Shown: positions 34,647-43,389 of the stretch, one piece after another | Layout of the letters: every line of letters starts with the position of its first letter | How positions within the stretch are numbered: the stretch's first letter is position 1 | Assembly (NCBI RefSeq): GCF_002078015.1 | Contig: NZ_LWBP01000243.1 | Coordinates: forward strand, 124,001-188,000 | Source: Niastella populi | Lineage (GTDB): Bacteria; Bacteroidota; Bacteroidia; Chitinophagales; Chitinophagaceae | Reading direction: 5' to 3' | Length of the DNA: 64,000 nucleotides | Notes under the pieces: generated by a model | The model's database searches: none | Told to the model about the DNA's origin: nothing | The model's input: only the letters and a program-made list of their open reading frames with translations | Program-made: the position numbers and the translations under genes

Positions 34647-35433
34647 CCACACTATTTTTTGAATAGCGTTTAATGATACCGCGGCCGCTTTCGCGAATAA
34701 AGGTTACGATCTCATCGCGTTCATCGGTTGCAGAGAACTCTTCTTCCAGGTATTCGAGCGCCTGGCTGGTGTTGAACCCTTTGTTATAGATGACACGGTA
34801 AATATCGAGGATGTGATTGATCTTATCAACCGTAAAACCGCGACGTTTTAAACCAACTGAATTCACACCGGCATAGCTTAATGGCTGACGGCCGGCTTTA
34901 ATATAGGGGGGAATATCTTTTCCTACTAACGAACCTCCGCTTACAAAGGCATGCTGACCTACCTTGGTGAACTGGTGCACAGCGCACATACCGCCCAGAA
35001 TAGCCCAGTCGCCAAGAATTACGTGGCCTGCTACCTGTGAGTTGTTGCTGAGGATAACGTTGTTGCCAATGATACAGTCATGGGCAACGTGGCTGTAAGC
35101 CATGATCATACAATTTTTACCAACTTTGGTCTTCCACCTGTCCTTGGTACCACGGTGAATGGTTACGAACTCACGAATGGTGGTATTATCGCCTATTTCT
35201 GTAAGCGTTTCTTCCCCTTCAAACTTGAGGTCTTGCGGCATGGCGGAAATTACAGCACCCGGGAAGATACGGCAGTTCTTACCGATGCGGGCGCCTTCCA
35301 TGATGGTTACATTACTTCCTACCCAGGTACCTTCGCCTATTTCCACGTTTTGATGGATCACCGTAAACGGGTCAATTTTTACATTGGTGGCAATCTTGGC
35401 GTTAGGATGTATATATGTATGCGGATGAATCAT
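34627..35433 (-). CDS. lpxA: Acyl-ACP--UDP-N-acetylglucosamine O-acyltransferase LpxA
   Basis: First enzyme of lipid A synthesis, which moves a 3-hydroxyacyl chain from ACP to UDP-GlcNAc. The 268-residue protein is a left-handed beta-helix built from hexapeptide repeats (MIHPHTYIHPNAKIATNVKI onward) with the catalytic His in AYSHVAHDCIIGN (about residue 125) and the family motif GGMCAVHQFTKVGQ. ATG at 35433 is the canonical start; the longer frame from 35490 adds a non-homologous leader. It follows lpxC/fabZ in the same direction and slightly overlaps the ABC ATPase gene. Confidence 0.95.
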   Translation of the reverse strand: MIHPHTYIHPNAKIATNVKIDPFTVIHQNVEIGEGTWVGSNVTIMEGARIGKNCRIFPGAVISAMPQDLKFEGEETLTEIGDNTTIREFVTIHRGTKDRWKTKVGKNCMIMAYSHVAHDCIIGNNVILSNNSQVAGHVILGDWAILGGMCAVHQFTKVGQHAFVSGGSLVGKDIPPYIKAGRQPLSYAGVNSVGLKRRGFTVDKINHILDIYRVIYNKGFNTSQALEYLEEEFSATDERDEIVTFIRESGRGIIKRYSKNSVDEDIAD

Positions 35434-35660
35434 TTTATTTACATTCTTAAGGGTTGTAGCAGGATATTCATTCATAGGCGTAACGGACATCCCATCCCCG
35501 GTGGGATTTTGCTGGTGATCGTCACCTAAACTCTGTTTATGGATGGATTGACGTTTGATGTTAATTAATCTGCTAAAATAGACAAAACTAAATCATTAAA
35601 CCCCTACGACGTGATAAATTTTACTGTTCACTAACCTTTTGCGTGGTAATAACCAATTAT

Positions 35661-37064
35661 TTACCTTTTTACCAGTTGCGCCATGAGGTCGGCTTCAGTA
35701 GCAATCTTGTTGCCCACATACACCGTTCCCCGCATTTCGCAAATACCGCGCCGTATAGGAGCCATTAACTCCATTTTGAGGATCATAGTATCCCCGGGAA
35801 CAACTTTTTGCTTGAATTTACAATTATCGATCTTCAAAAAGTAGGTATCGTACTCTCCGGCGGGCATGGCGTTGATACAAAGGATACCGCCGGTTTGCGC
35901 CAGCGCCTCTACCTGCAATACGCCGGGCATTACGGGGTTACCGGGAAAATGACCCTGAAAGAACGGCTCGTTATAGGTCACATTCTTTATTCCAACAATA
36001 TGTTTGTCGCTCAACTCAATGATCTTATCAACCAGCAGGAAAGGAAAACGGTGCGGCAGGGTTTTTTCGATCTTCTGCAGGGAATATACCGGCGGCAGAT
36101 TGGGATCATATACCGGAACATCCTTTACATGTTTGTTCTTCTTGATGTACTGTTTGATCTTGCGGGCAAAATCAACGTTTGTGCTATGACCGGGACGGTT
36201 GGCAATGATATGGGCTTTGATGGGATAACCGATCAGCGCCAGGTCGCCAACTATATCCAGCGTTTTATGCCGGGCCGGTTCGTTGGGGAAACGTAATTCG
36301 AGGTTATTGAGGTACCCTTCGTTTTTCACTTCTATCTTCTTGCGGCCAAAAACCTTGGCCAGCCTTTCCATTTCTTCCTGGGTAACCGGTTTATCAACCA
36401 CTACAATGGCATTGTTGATGTCGCCGCCTTTTATCAGGTTATGCTGCAACAACATTTCCAGCTCGTGCAAAAAGCAGAAGGTACGGCAGGGAGCTATTTC
36501 ATCCTTAAACTCACGCATGGTTTTTAAACCTGCATGCTGGGTGCCCAATACCGGACTATTAAAATCAATAAGGGTTGTTATTTTATAATCTGTAGCAGGA
36601 AGGGCCGTCATTTCAACCCTTTTCTGTTCATCGTAAAGGGTAATGTTGGTATCGATGCTGTACCAGATCTTGGCAGCATCCTGCTCAAGCACGCCGGCTT
36701 CTTCAATGATCTCAACAAACGGGGCTGAGCTACCGTCGGCAATAGGAATTTCAGGGCCATTCAGCTCTATAAGGCAATTATCCACGCCCATACCCACCAG
36801 CGCCGCCAGAATATGTTCAACTGTAGACACCCGGGTATCGCCATCCTGCAGGGTTGTACCCCGGGATGTATCGGTAACCAGATCGCAATCAGCCTTCATC
36901 ACAGGTTGGCCGGGCAGGTCAATGCGTTGAAACTGAAAACCAAAACCGGGGTTGGCTGGCTTCAGGGTCATATCCACATTAATTCCTGTATGTAAACCGG
37001 TACCGGAGATACTTACAGCCGACTGCAGGGTATGTTGTTTATCGGGATTAAAATTGTTGTTCAT
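35661..37064 (-). CDS. lpxC/fabZ: Bifunctional LpxC/FabZ: UDP-3-O-acyl-GlcNAc deacetylase and 3-hydroxyacyl-ACP dehydratase
   Basis: A fusion of 467 residues characteristic of Bacteroidota. The N-terminal ~300 residues are LpxC, the zinc deacetylase that commits UDP-acyl-GlcNAc to lipid A: STVEHILAALVGMGVDN holds the first zinc His, and ARHKTLDIVGDLALIG the others. The C-terminal ~150 residues are FabZ, a hot-dog-fold dehydratase, with PHRFPFLLVD and the catalytic HFPGNPVMPGVLQVEALAQ. The fusion links lipid A and fatty acid synthesis. It lies between lpxD and lpxA. Confidence 0.95.
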   Translation of the reverse strand: MNNNFNPDKQHTLQSAVSISGTGLHTGINVDMTLKPANPGFGFQFQRIDLPGQPVMKADCDLVTDTSRGTTLQDGDTRVSTVEHILAALVGMGVDNCLIELNGPEIPIADGSSAPFVEIIEEAGVLEQDAAKIWYSIDTNITLYDEQKRVEMTALPATDYKITTLIDFNSPVLGTQHAGLKTMREFKDEIAPCRTFCFLHELEMLLQHNLIKGGDINNAIVVVDKPVTQEEMERLAKVFGRKKIEVKNEGYLNNLELRFPNEPARHKTLDIVGDLALIGYPIKAHIIANRPGHSTNVDFARKIKQYIKKNKHVKDVPVYDPNLPPVYSLQKIEKTLPHRFPFLLVDKIIELSDKHIVGIKNVTYNEPFFQGHFPGNPVMPGVLQVEALAQTGGILCINAMPAGEYDTYFLKIDNCKFKQKVVPGDTMILKMELMAPIRRGICEMRGTVYVGNKIATEADLMAQLVKR

Positions 37065-37202
37065 TCCTGTTTTTTAATAAGAATGCGCAAAGATAGGGAT
37101 TCCGTAAAGACGAAAAGGCGCTGAAAATGACGTACATATAAAACGGTAGTAAAATAGCGGTTCGCCCTCGGTATTTTGCATATAAATCCCGGTCGATTTT
37201 AT

Positions 37203-37327
37203 GCCTGCCGGGAATGTTCTTACCTGGTTATCATGGTTTTAATAAGGGCCTTTCCTGCGCCTGCCGGGAATGTTCTTACCTGGTTATCATGGTTTTAATA
37301 AGGGCCTTTCCTGCGCCTGCCGGGAAG
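37203..37327. repeat. 56-bp perfect tandem duplication
   Basis: The unit beginning GCCTGCCGGGAATGTTCTTA starts at 37203 and is repeated without change at 37259; a third, 12-base start is at 37315. It lies between lpxD and lpxC/fabZ. The identity of the copies means the duplication is recent. The open frame at 37214-37402 is made of this repeat and is not a gene. Confidence 0.9.
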
Positions 37328-37342
37328 GAACAACTACAAATT

Positions 37343-37385
37343 AAAAAAGGTGAGCGTCCCATTGGTTGCAGGACTACCCACCTTT
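37343..37385 (-). terminator. Probable terminator after lpxD
   Basis: AAAGGTG and CACCTTT form a stem with a 26-base loop; on the minus strand the stem is followed by a run of T. It would end the lpxD transcript before lpxC/fabZ, so these may be separate transcription units. The hairpin resembles the one at 23945-23992. Confidence 0.55.
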
Positions 37386-37409
37386 GGATCTTGTTTCAAT
37401 AAAATGCTA

Positions 37410-38465
37410 TTATAAACCGGAAATTTTTTCGGTAAGCAGCTGCTTTACCAGGCTTTCCAGCTCTTTAATTCTTTTTTCCAGATCGGGCAGTTTACGGCTA
37501 ACCGCCTGGCTGCGTAAAGCGCTTGTATATTCAAATGCCGGGCTGCCGGTAACTGCGGCATTGGGCGTTTTTATCGATTTGCTTACACCGCTTTGCGCAT
37601 TGATCTTACTGCCATCGGCAATTTGAATATGGCCAACGATGCCGGCCTGTCCGCCGATCATTACATTGTTACCGATCTTTGTGCTGCCGCTTACGCCAGC
37701 CTGTGCCGCGATCACTGTATTGTTCCCTACTTCAACATTATGCGCAACCTGTATAAGGTTATCGAGTTTGGCGCCCGATTTAATTACGGTTGAACCGATG
37801 GTTGCACGGTCGATGGTTGCATTGGCGCCGATCTCCACAAAATCTTCAACCACTACATTGCCAATTTGCGGAACTTTTTTGAAGCTGCCATCGGCCTGGG
37901 GGGCAAAGCCAAATCCATCGCTGCCGATAACGGTGCCTGCATGTATGGTTACATTTTTACCAATAACGCAGCCGTGGTAAATTTTTGCGCCGGGATGCAC
38001 GATGGTATTGTCGCTGATCTTTACATCATCGCCAAGGAAAACGTTAGGGAATATTTTTACATTATTGCCCAGCACAACGTTTTCGCCGAGGTAAGAAAAT
38101 GCGCCGATATATACCTGCTGGCCCACTTTGGCCGATTTGCTGATATATGCCGGTTCCTGGATACCCGTCAGTTTCTGGGTAGCCATTTCCTGGTACTTGG
38201 TAAGTAATGTGGCAAAGGCTGAATAAGCATCGGGCACCCGTATCAATGTTGCCTGCACCGGCTCTTTCAATTCCTGGGCGGCGTTGATGATAACCAGCGT
38301 TGCTTTGGTAGTGTACAGGTATTCCTCGTATTTGGGATTGGCAAGAAAAGAAAGCTGACCGGGCTGCGCTTCTTCAATTTTTCCAAATGAATGCACTGAT
38401 GCCTCGGGGTTTCCTTCAACTGTGCCATTGATGATCATAGCTATTTGTGCGGCGGTAAATTGCAT
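37410..38465 (-). CDS. lpxD: UDP-3-O-(3-hydroxyacyl)glucosamine N-acyltransferase LpxD
   Basis: Third enzyme of lipid A synthesis, which adds the second acyl chain to UDP-acyl-GlcN. The 351-residue protein has an N-terminal uridine-binding domain (MQFTAAQIAMIINGTVEGNP), a hexapeptide-repeat beta-helix (about 105-310) with the catalytic His in NLIQVAHNVEVGNN, GFGFAPQADGSFKKVPQIG, and a C-terminal helix with KRIKELESLVKQL forming a coiled coil. Length is normal. Upstream on the same strand is the HD hydrolase gene. Confidence 0.95.
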   Translation of the reverse strand: MQFTAAQIAMIINGTVEGNPEASVHSFGKIEEAQPGQLSFLANPKYEEYLYTTKATLVIINAAQELKEPVQATLIRVPDAYSAFATLLTKYQEMATQKLTGIQEPAYISKSAKVGQQVYIGAFSYLGENVVLGNNVKIFPNVFLGDDVKISDNTIVHPGAKIYHGCVIGKNVTIHAGTVIGSDGFGFAPQADGSFKKVPQIGNVVVEDFVEIGANATIDRATIGSTVIKSGAKLDNLIQVAHNVEVGNNTVIAAQAGVSGSTKIGNNVMIGGQAGIVGHIQIADGSKINAQSGVSKSIKTPNAAVTGSPAFEYTSALRSQAVSRKLPDLEKRIKELESLVKQLLTEKISGL

Positions 38466-38614
38466 AGAATAGTCGTTAGGTCAAGTAAGTCAATTATATC
38501 AAATCGGTTATATAAACAATGTAATAGAACGTGTCAAAGCTACTGCATATTGAAAAATGTAATGTGTTTTGCGCGCTATGATTATGGTGTTAACATACCG
38601 GCTGTTTTAACTGT

Positions 38615-39835
38615 TCAACAATTGTAGTAACAAATGTAATATTTTTTCACAGGGCTTGCTAATGCCTGATGTATCAAAGCATTATCAACTTTTGATATAT
38701 CAGTCACCGTTCCGTTCTTAAATAAAATATTGATGCTTTCTACGGTGGGATTGTACGTGGTATTTTCCGCTTCCCCCATAAAGATCAAATAGTCGCAATC
38801 AGCATCATTTATCTTCAAATGCCGGCAAATGTTATTCCGTAGTGTTTTAATCCAGTCCTGATCAAAGGGTTCGGCCTGCAATTTAACTTTTAGTAAACGG
38901 CGATCTATCAAACAACGGCATAATGTGCTCAATACTGCGTCGGGATGAAATATCCAGTTTTTTATGGTAGCCAAAACGTCAAAATCGTCGAGCTGGCAAA
39001 ATTTATCGAGCTGTTGTTCAATAAACGCCGTATTGGTGGCGCTTTTCAAAAAGAAATCGAAGATGGGCGAACCTGCCTGTACATCGTGCCCCTTTTGTAT
39101 GAGGTCCTTTGCGCGTTGAACGATCTTTACCAGCGTTTTTTCGGCTCCCAATACGGTTTTGTGCAAATACACCTGCCAGTACATCAGCCGCCGGGCCACC
39201 AGGAATTTTTCAATGCTGTAAATGCCTTTTTCTTCCACCATCAGGTCGCCATTGTGTACCGTAAGCATTTTCAGGATACGGTCGTAACCGATAACCCCTT
39301 CCGAAACACCGGTAAAAAAGCTGTCGCGGGAAAGGTAGTCCATCCGGTCAACATCGAGCTGACCGCTAATGAGTTGATGTAAAAATGGCTTGGTATAATT
39401 ATTGGTAAAAATGTCGATGGCTTTATGGAGCTGTCCCTTCATTTGCCCGTTGAGCACGCGCATGATGAGGATGCTGATCGTTTCGTGATGGGTATTGCTG
39501 ATCAGTATATTTTCAAGGGCATGGGAAAAAGGCCCATGGCCGATATCGTGTAAAAGAATGGCTATTTTGGCAGCCGTTTCCTCTTCGGGGGTAACCTCCA
39601 CTCCTTTACTTTTCAGTTCGGTTAGTGCATTGCACATAAGATGATAGGCGCCCAGTGAGTGATGCAAACGGGTATGCACGGCGCCCGGGTAAACCAGGTG
39701 CGCAAATGCCATTTGGTGAATGCGTCGCAAACGCTGGTACCAGGGATGCGCAATTACCTGAAAAACGAGCGGATCATCGATGGTGATAAAACCATATACG
39801 GGGTCATTGATGATCTTTCTGATGCGGTTTGTCAT
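38615..39835 (-). CDS. HD domain-containing phosphohydrolase
   Basis: A 406-residue HD-superfamily metal hydrolase. HTRLHHSLGAYHL supplies the first His, LLHDIGHGPFSHALE the central His-Asp pair, and the LDVDRMDYLSRDSFFTGV segment the last Asp, as in the SAMHD1/dGTPase-like group. These enzymes hydrolyse (deoxy)nucleotides, but the substrate is not established for this type. It is regularly placed ahead of lpxD in Bacteroidota and probably shares a transcript with it (149-bp gap). Confidence 0.85.
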   Translation of the reverse strand: MTNRIRKIINDPVYGFITIDDPLVFQVIAHPWYQRLRRIHQMAFAHLVYPGAVHTRLHHSLGAYHLMCNALTELKSKGVEVTPEEETAAKIAILLHDIGHGPFSHALENILISNTHHETISILIMRVLNGQMKGQLHKAIDIFTNNYTKPFLHQLISGQLDVDRMDYLSRDSFFTGVSEGVIGYDRILKMLTVHNGDLMVEEKGIYSIEKFLVARRLMYWQVYLHKTVLGAEKTLVKIVQRAKDLIQKGHDVQAGSPIFDFFLKSATNTAFIEQQLDKFCQLDDFDVLATIKNWIFHPDAVLSTLCRCLIDRRLLKVKLQAEPFDQDWIKTLRNNICRHLKINDADCDYLIFMGEAENTTYNPTVESINILFKNGTVTDISKVDNALIHQALASPVKKYYICYYNC

Positions 39836-40236
39836 TCGCTGCCTGCTGTTTTGTTAAAATTGCTGCCAAAAGCAGCGGGCAAAAGTACAAAGCCCCGGGG
39901 GATAAATTAAATTTGGTTAGATTGGGGTTTGAAGTTGACAGGTTGGCAAGTTAACAGGTTAACATGTAAGGTTGATAGAAGTGATAAACGAAAGGCAGAA
40001 GCAGGTAGGAGGTAAGAAGTTGACGAGTTAACAGCGCCCGCCTCTATACAGCAAGGGTCGACAAATTGGTTGCGAGTTTCACGAGCAGGTTTTATTTGCA
40101 ATTCACGATTAACCGCTCCCGCCTTCGCTGAAGGCAGCGCTGAGGTTTGCCGTTTCACGTTTGCTGTTTCACAATTGCCAGTTTGCCAACTTAATGTGTC
40201 ACTTTAAAAAGCTAATCATTATAAAAACAACTATAC
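39836..40236. repeat. 401-bp repeat-filled gap before porX
   Basis: The gap between divergent genes begins with GTTGACAGG/GTTAACAGG units (about 39930-40040) and continues with fragments of the CGTGAAACG family (about 40075-40195, including CGCCTTCGCTGAAGGCAGCGCTGAGG and GCCGTTTCACGTTTGC). The last 40 bases must hold the porX start signals; I see no clear promoter. Confidence 0.6.
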
Positions 40237-41793
40237 ATGCCATTAGGAAAGATACTCTGGGTTGATGATGAAATTGAAAGTTTACAATCTCAAATACTTT
40301 TTTTACAGAATAAAGGCTACGAAGTAACGGCGCTTACCAACGGGTTCGATGCGGTTGATTTTGTAAGGGAAAATCCGCTCGACGTGGTGCTGCTCGATGA
40401 AACCATGCCCGGCATAACCGGACTGGAAACCCTTTCGAAAATAAAAGAGATCAATTCGCAGATCCCGGTGGTGATGATCACCAAAAATGAAACGGAGAAC
40501 CTGATGGACGATGCCATCGGCAGCCAGATCACCGATTACCTCATAAAACCGGTAAATCCCAACCAGGTGCTGCTGAGCCTTAAAAAGATCATTGATAACA
40601 AACGCCTGGTGGGTGAAAAAACCACAATGGCCTATCAGCAGCAGTTCCGCAATTTGTTCATGGCGCTGAACAGCAGTCCCGATTACAACGAGTGGATGGA
40701 TATTTACAAAAAACTGGTGTACTGGGAACTTGAAATGGAGAAAAGCGACAGCCCTGAAATGCAGGAGGTTTTTCAAACGCAGAAGAATGAGGCCAACACC
40801 GAATTCTTTAAGTTCATTTCAAAAAATTACGCTCGCTGGGTAAATCCCAAAAGCGACGACGGCCCGGTAATGTCGCACAACCTCATTAAGTTTAAAGTGC
40901 TGCCCCATGTAGAAAAGGGAACGCCTACTTTTTTCATACTGATCGATAACCTGCGCTTTGATCAATGGCGGGCTATTCAACCCATCTTTGCTGAAAGTTT
41001 TCGCATACTGGAAGAAGACAGTTTTTACAGCATTCTGCCCACGGCCACGCAATACGCGCGGAATGCCATTTTCAGCGGTTTGCTGCCTATAGATATTGAA
41101 AAAATGTTTCCGCAGCAATGGAAGAATGACGATGAGGAAGGCGGAAAGAATTTGCATGAGGAAGAATTTTTCCGTGCCTTTTTAAAACGGCAGCGGCGCG
41201 ACGATATCAAAGCTTCTTATACAAAGATCCTGAACAACCAGGCCGGTCAGGACCTCGTGAACAATATTCACAACCTGCTGGGGAACGATCTCAACGTCAT
41301 CGTTTACAATTTTGTCGATATGCTAAGCCATGCCCGTACTGAAATGGAAGTACTGAAAGAGCTGGCCGGCGATGAAACCAGCTATCGTAGCGTTACCCGC
41401 AGTTGGTTTGAACATTCACCATTGCACCAGGCATTGAAAAAAATCGCCGATAAAAAGATAAATATCATCCTGGCCACCGATCATGGCACGGTGCGGGTGA
41501 AAACCCCGGCCAAAGTGATCGGCGACAAACAAACTACCACCAATCTTCGATATAAACACGGCCGCAATCTCAACTACGAACCCAAAGATGTGCTGGCTTT
41601 CCGCGATCCCAAAGAAGTGGGATTGCCTGTTCCAACAGTGAATTCATCCTACATTTTCGCCCGCGAAGACATGTACCTGTGTTACCCCAATAATTACAAT
41701 TATTATGTGAATTATTATCGCAACACTTTCCAGCATGGCGGCGTTAGTTTAGAGGAGATGATTGTGCCGATAATAAAAATGACGAATAAATAA
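40237..41793 (+). CDS. porX: PorX-type response regulator with PglZ (phosphatase-superfamily) domain
   Basis: PorX regulates the type IX secretion system of Bacteroidota. The 518 residues match the known length. The receiver domain has the acidic pair Asp10/Asp11 in WVDDE, phospho-acceptor Asp54 in LLDETMPG and Lys104 in YLIKPVN. After a helical linker the C-terminal PglZ/alkaline-phosphatase-fold domain shows TFFILIDNLRFDQWR, ATQYARNAIFSG (nucleophile region), YNFVDMLSHART, ATDHGTVRVK and a final HGGVSLEEMIVPI, giving the metal-binding Asp/His set. Its cognate kinase PorY is not in this window. Confidence 0.92.
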   Translation: MPLGKILWVDDEIESLQSQILFLQNKGYEVTALTNGFDAVDFVRENPLDVVLLDETMPGITGLETLSKIKEINSQIPVVMITKNETENLMDDAIGSQITDYLIKPVNPNQVLLSLKKIIDNKRLVGEKTTMAYQQQFRNLFMALNSSPDYNEWMDIYKKLVYWELEMEKSDSPEMQEVFQTQKNEANTEFFKFISKNYARWVNPKSDDGPVMSHNLIKFKVLPHVEKGTPTFFILIDNLRFDQWRAIQPIFAESFRILEEDSFYSILPTATQYARNAIFSGLLPIDIEKMFPQQWKNDDEEGGKNLHEEEFFRAFLKRQRRDDIKASYTKILNNQAGQDLVNNIHNLLGNDLNVIVYNFVDMLSHARTEMEVLKELAGDETSYRSVTRSWFEHSPLHQALKKIADKKINIILATDHGTVRVKTPAKVIGDKQTTTNLRYKHGRNLNYEPKDVLAFRDPKEVGLPVPTVNSSYIFAREDMYLCYPNNYNYYVNYYRNTFQHGGVSLEEMIVPIIKMTNK

Positions 41794-42036
41794 GTCGTTT
41801 CAGGTGAACAACCTGCGGCGTTTGAATGGCGCGTGTGCCCGGAATCCCGTGATACGGGACTGGAAATTGAAGAGAAAGCATGTTTTTATGGCCCTAAAAG
41901 GCATTTTTAACGCTTTTTTGGGCTATAAGGCATCGTTCTCAATGTTTTGTGTGGATAAGTTGTGTCTTTGATTTCCAGCACTAAAATTGTGAATAGTAAC
42001 TTTGCCAATCATAAAAAGTCATCTACCATCCAGACT

Positions 42037-42324
42037 ATGAAATTTACGCAGGCAACATTAGATAAAATTGAAGCGATTCTCGATGAGGCGGAATATGTGC
42101 TACGCTATGAACGGGGTAATTTTCAAAGTGGATATTGCATTTTGGAACAAAAGAAAGTAGTAGTATTAAATAAATTTCTCCAGCTCGAGGGCCGCATAAG
42201 CACCCTGATCGATCTTATTCCCCAATTGAATGTAGATCCGGAATCGTTCTCGCCCGAAGTACGTAAAACGTATAACGATGTGCTGGAACGGCATGCGATT
42301 GTACAGGCCGAAAACCAGAAGTAG
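42037..42324 (+). CDS. Conserved small helical protein
   Basis: A 95-residue soluble protein starting MKFTQATLDKIEAILDEAEY, mostly helical, with a basic-aromatic region RYERGNFQSGYCILEQKKVVVLNKFL in the middle. I do not recognise a named domain. The upstream in-frame part from 41962 looks non-coding. It is separated from the next gene by a dispersed repeat. Confidence 0.6.
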   Translation: MKFTQATLDKIEAILDEAEYVLRYERGNFQSGYCILEQKKVVVLNKFLQLEGRISTLIDLIPQLNVDPESFSPEVRKTYNDVLERHAIVQAENQK

Positions 42325-42334
42325 GCAGGCTATT

Positions 42335-42425
42335 TCTGATTTTGAGATGTAGAGATTTTGAGATCTCATTAGCTTTAGCCTTCTGATAAATCTCAAAATT
42401 CCTAAATCCCTGAATCGCTAAAATT
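42335..42425. repeat. AAATCTCAAAAT-type imperfect inverted repeat, copy 1
   Basis: TCTGATTTTGAGATGTAGAG at the left and AAATCTCAAAATTCC/TAAATCCC at the right are imperfect inverted repeats. A related copy sits between cysD and cysN at 54036-54112, where the words TTTCTGATTT, GATGTAGAGATTT and AAAATCTCAAAATT recur. Confidence 0.6.
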
Positions 42426-42443
42426 CTTCCGTATTTTTACCGC

Positions 42444-43220
42444 GTGAGCTATCCTTCATTAACCATTACATTTTTAGGTACCGGTACCAGTGCCGGTGTA
42501 CCCATGATCGCGTGTGAATGCGCAGTTTGTACCTCAACCGATAAAAAAGACAACAGGCTTCGTTCCAGTATTATGGTGCAATCGGAAAAAACGACACTGG
42601 TTGTCGATTCCGGTCCCGATTTCAGGTACCAGATGCTGCGCGCCAAAGTAAAACACCTCGATGCCATTATCTATACCCATGCGCATAAAGATCATGTAGC
42701 TGGTCTCGATGATGTGCGGGCGTTTAATTTCTTTACCCAGGAACCCATGCAGGTGTATGCCAGCGATATGACACAGGAAGTGATCATTCGCGAATTTCCC
42801 TATGCTTTCTACGAATCGAAATACCCCGGCGTTCCCGATATACAATTGAACACCATTGCGCTGGAGCCTTTTGTGGCTGGCGATATACCCGTTACGCCCA
42901 TAATGGTGTGGCATTTGAAAATGCCGGTGCTGGGTTTTCGCTTTGGCCGGTTCACCTATATTACCGATGCCAACCGTATAGAGGACAGCGAGCTGGAAAA
43001 AATCAGAGGCAGCGAAGTGCTGGTATTGAATTCGCTGCGGAAAGAAAAACACATTTCGCATTACTCCCTTAGCGAAAGCATCGAGGTGGTGAAATCGTTA
43101 CAAATTCCCCAATGTTATTTTACCCACCTCAGCCATCAGATGGGTTTGCATGCCGAAGTAGAGGCGGAGTTACCCAATGGAATTAATCTGGCTTATGACG
43201 GGTTGGTGATAAATGTGTAA
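42444..43220 (+). CDS. MBL fold metallo-hydrolase (PhnP-like)
   Basis: A 258-residue metallo-beta-lactamase-fold protein beginning LTITFLGTGTSAGVPMIACECAVC, with THAHKDHVAGLDD as the HxHxDH metal site and later VWHLKM, YITDAN and YFTHLSHQMG ligands. The Cys pair near the N-terminus (CECAVC) and overall order resemble the PhnP/RNase Z-like branch, probably a cyclic phosphodiesterase, but the substrate is unknown. The start is GTG at 42444; TATTTTTA about seven bases before it looks like a -7 box, so the mRNA may be leaderless. Confidence 0.8.
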   Translation: MSYPSLTITFLGTGTSAGVPMIACECAVCTSTDKKDNRLRSSIMVQSEKTTLVVDSGPDFRYQMLRAKVKHLDAIIYTHAHKDHVAGLDDVRAFNFFTQEPMQVYASDMTQEVIIREFPYAFYESKYPGVPDIQLNTIALEPFVAGDIPVTPIMVWHLKMPVLGFRFGRFTYITDANRIEDSELEKIRGSEVLVLNSLRKEKHISHYSLSESIEVVKSLQIPQCYFTHLSHQMGLHAEVEAELPNGINLAYDGLVINV

Positions 43221-43231
43221 GTTCGGCAAAA

Positions 43232-43346
43232 CGTGAAACGGCAGACGGCAAGCCTCGTCGCGGCCAACTTCGGCAATCAGCTCGAATTTCGGGTGGCGCA
43301 AAATTGAATATTAATTTCAAGATGTGCGAGCATTTCACGTTTCACA
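43232..43346. repeat. ~115-bp dispersed element with CGTGAAACG ends, copy C
   Basis: Starts CGTGAAACGGC and ends CGTTTCAC, with the same internal word order as copies A and B: TCGCGGCC, CTTCGGCAATCAGCTCGAAT, TTCGGGTGGCGC. It is followed by TGCCGTTTCACGACC and, from 43355 to 43400, by AGTCAACTCATCAACC-type units that run into the 3' end of the hybrid kinase gene. Confidence 0.75.
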
Positions 43347-43389
43347 TCTGCCGTTTCACGACCAGTCAACTCATCAACCAGTCAACTCA

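Noticed and set aside
37214-37402. 62-residue frame between lpxD and lpxC
   Set aside because: Its peptide repeats only because the 56-bp DNA unit is duplicated; 56 is not a multiple of three, so different frames are read, and the frame runs into the terminator.
41881-41900. Third sigma-54 promoter (ATGGCCCTAAAAGGCAT)
   Set aside because: The -24-like TGGCCC is present, but the base pair at the required ten-base spacing is CA and not GC, and no gene starts close downstream.
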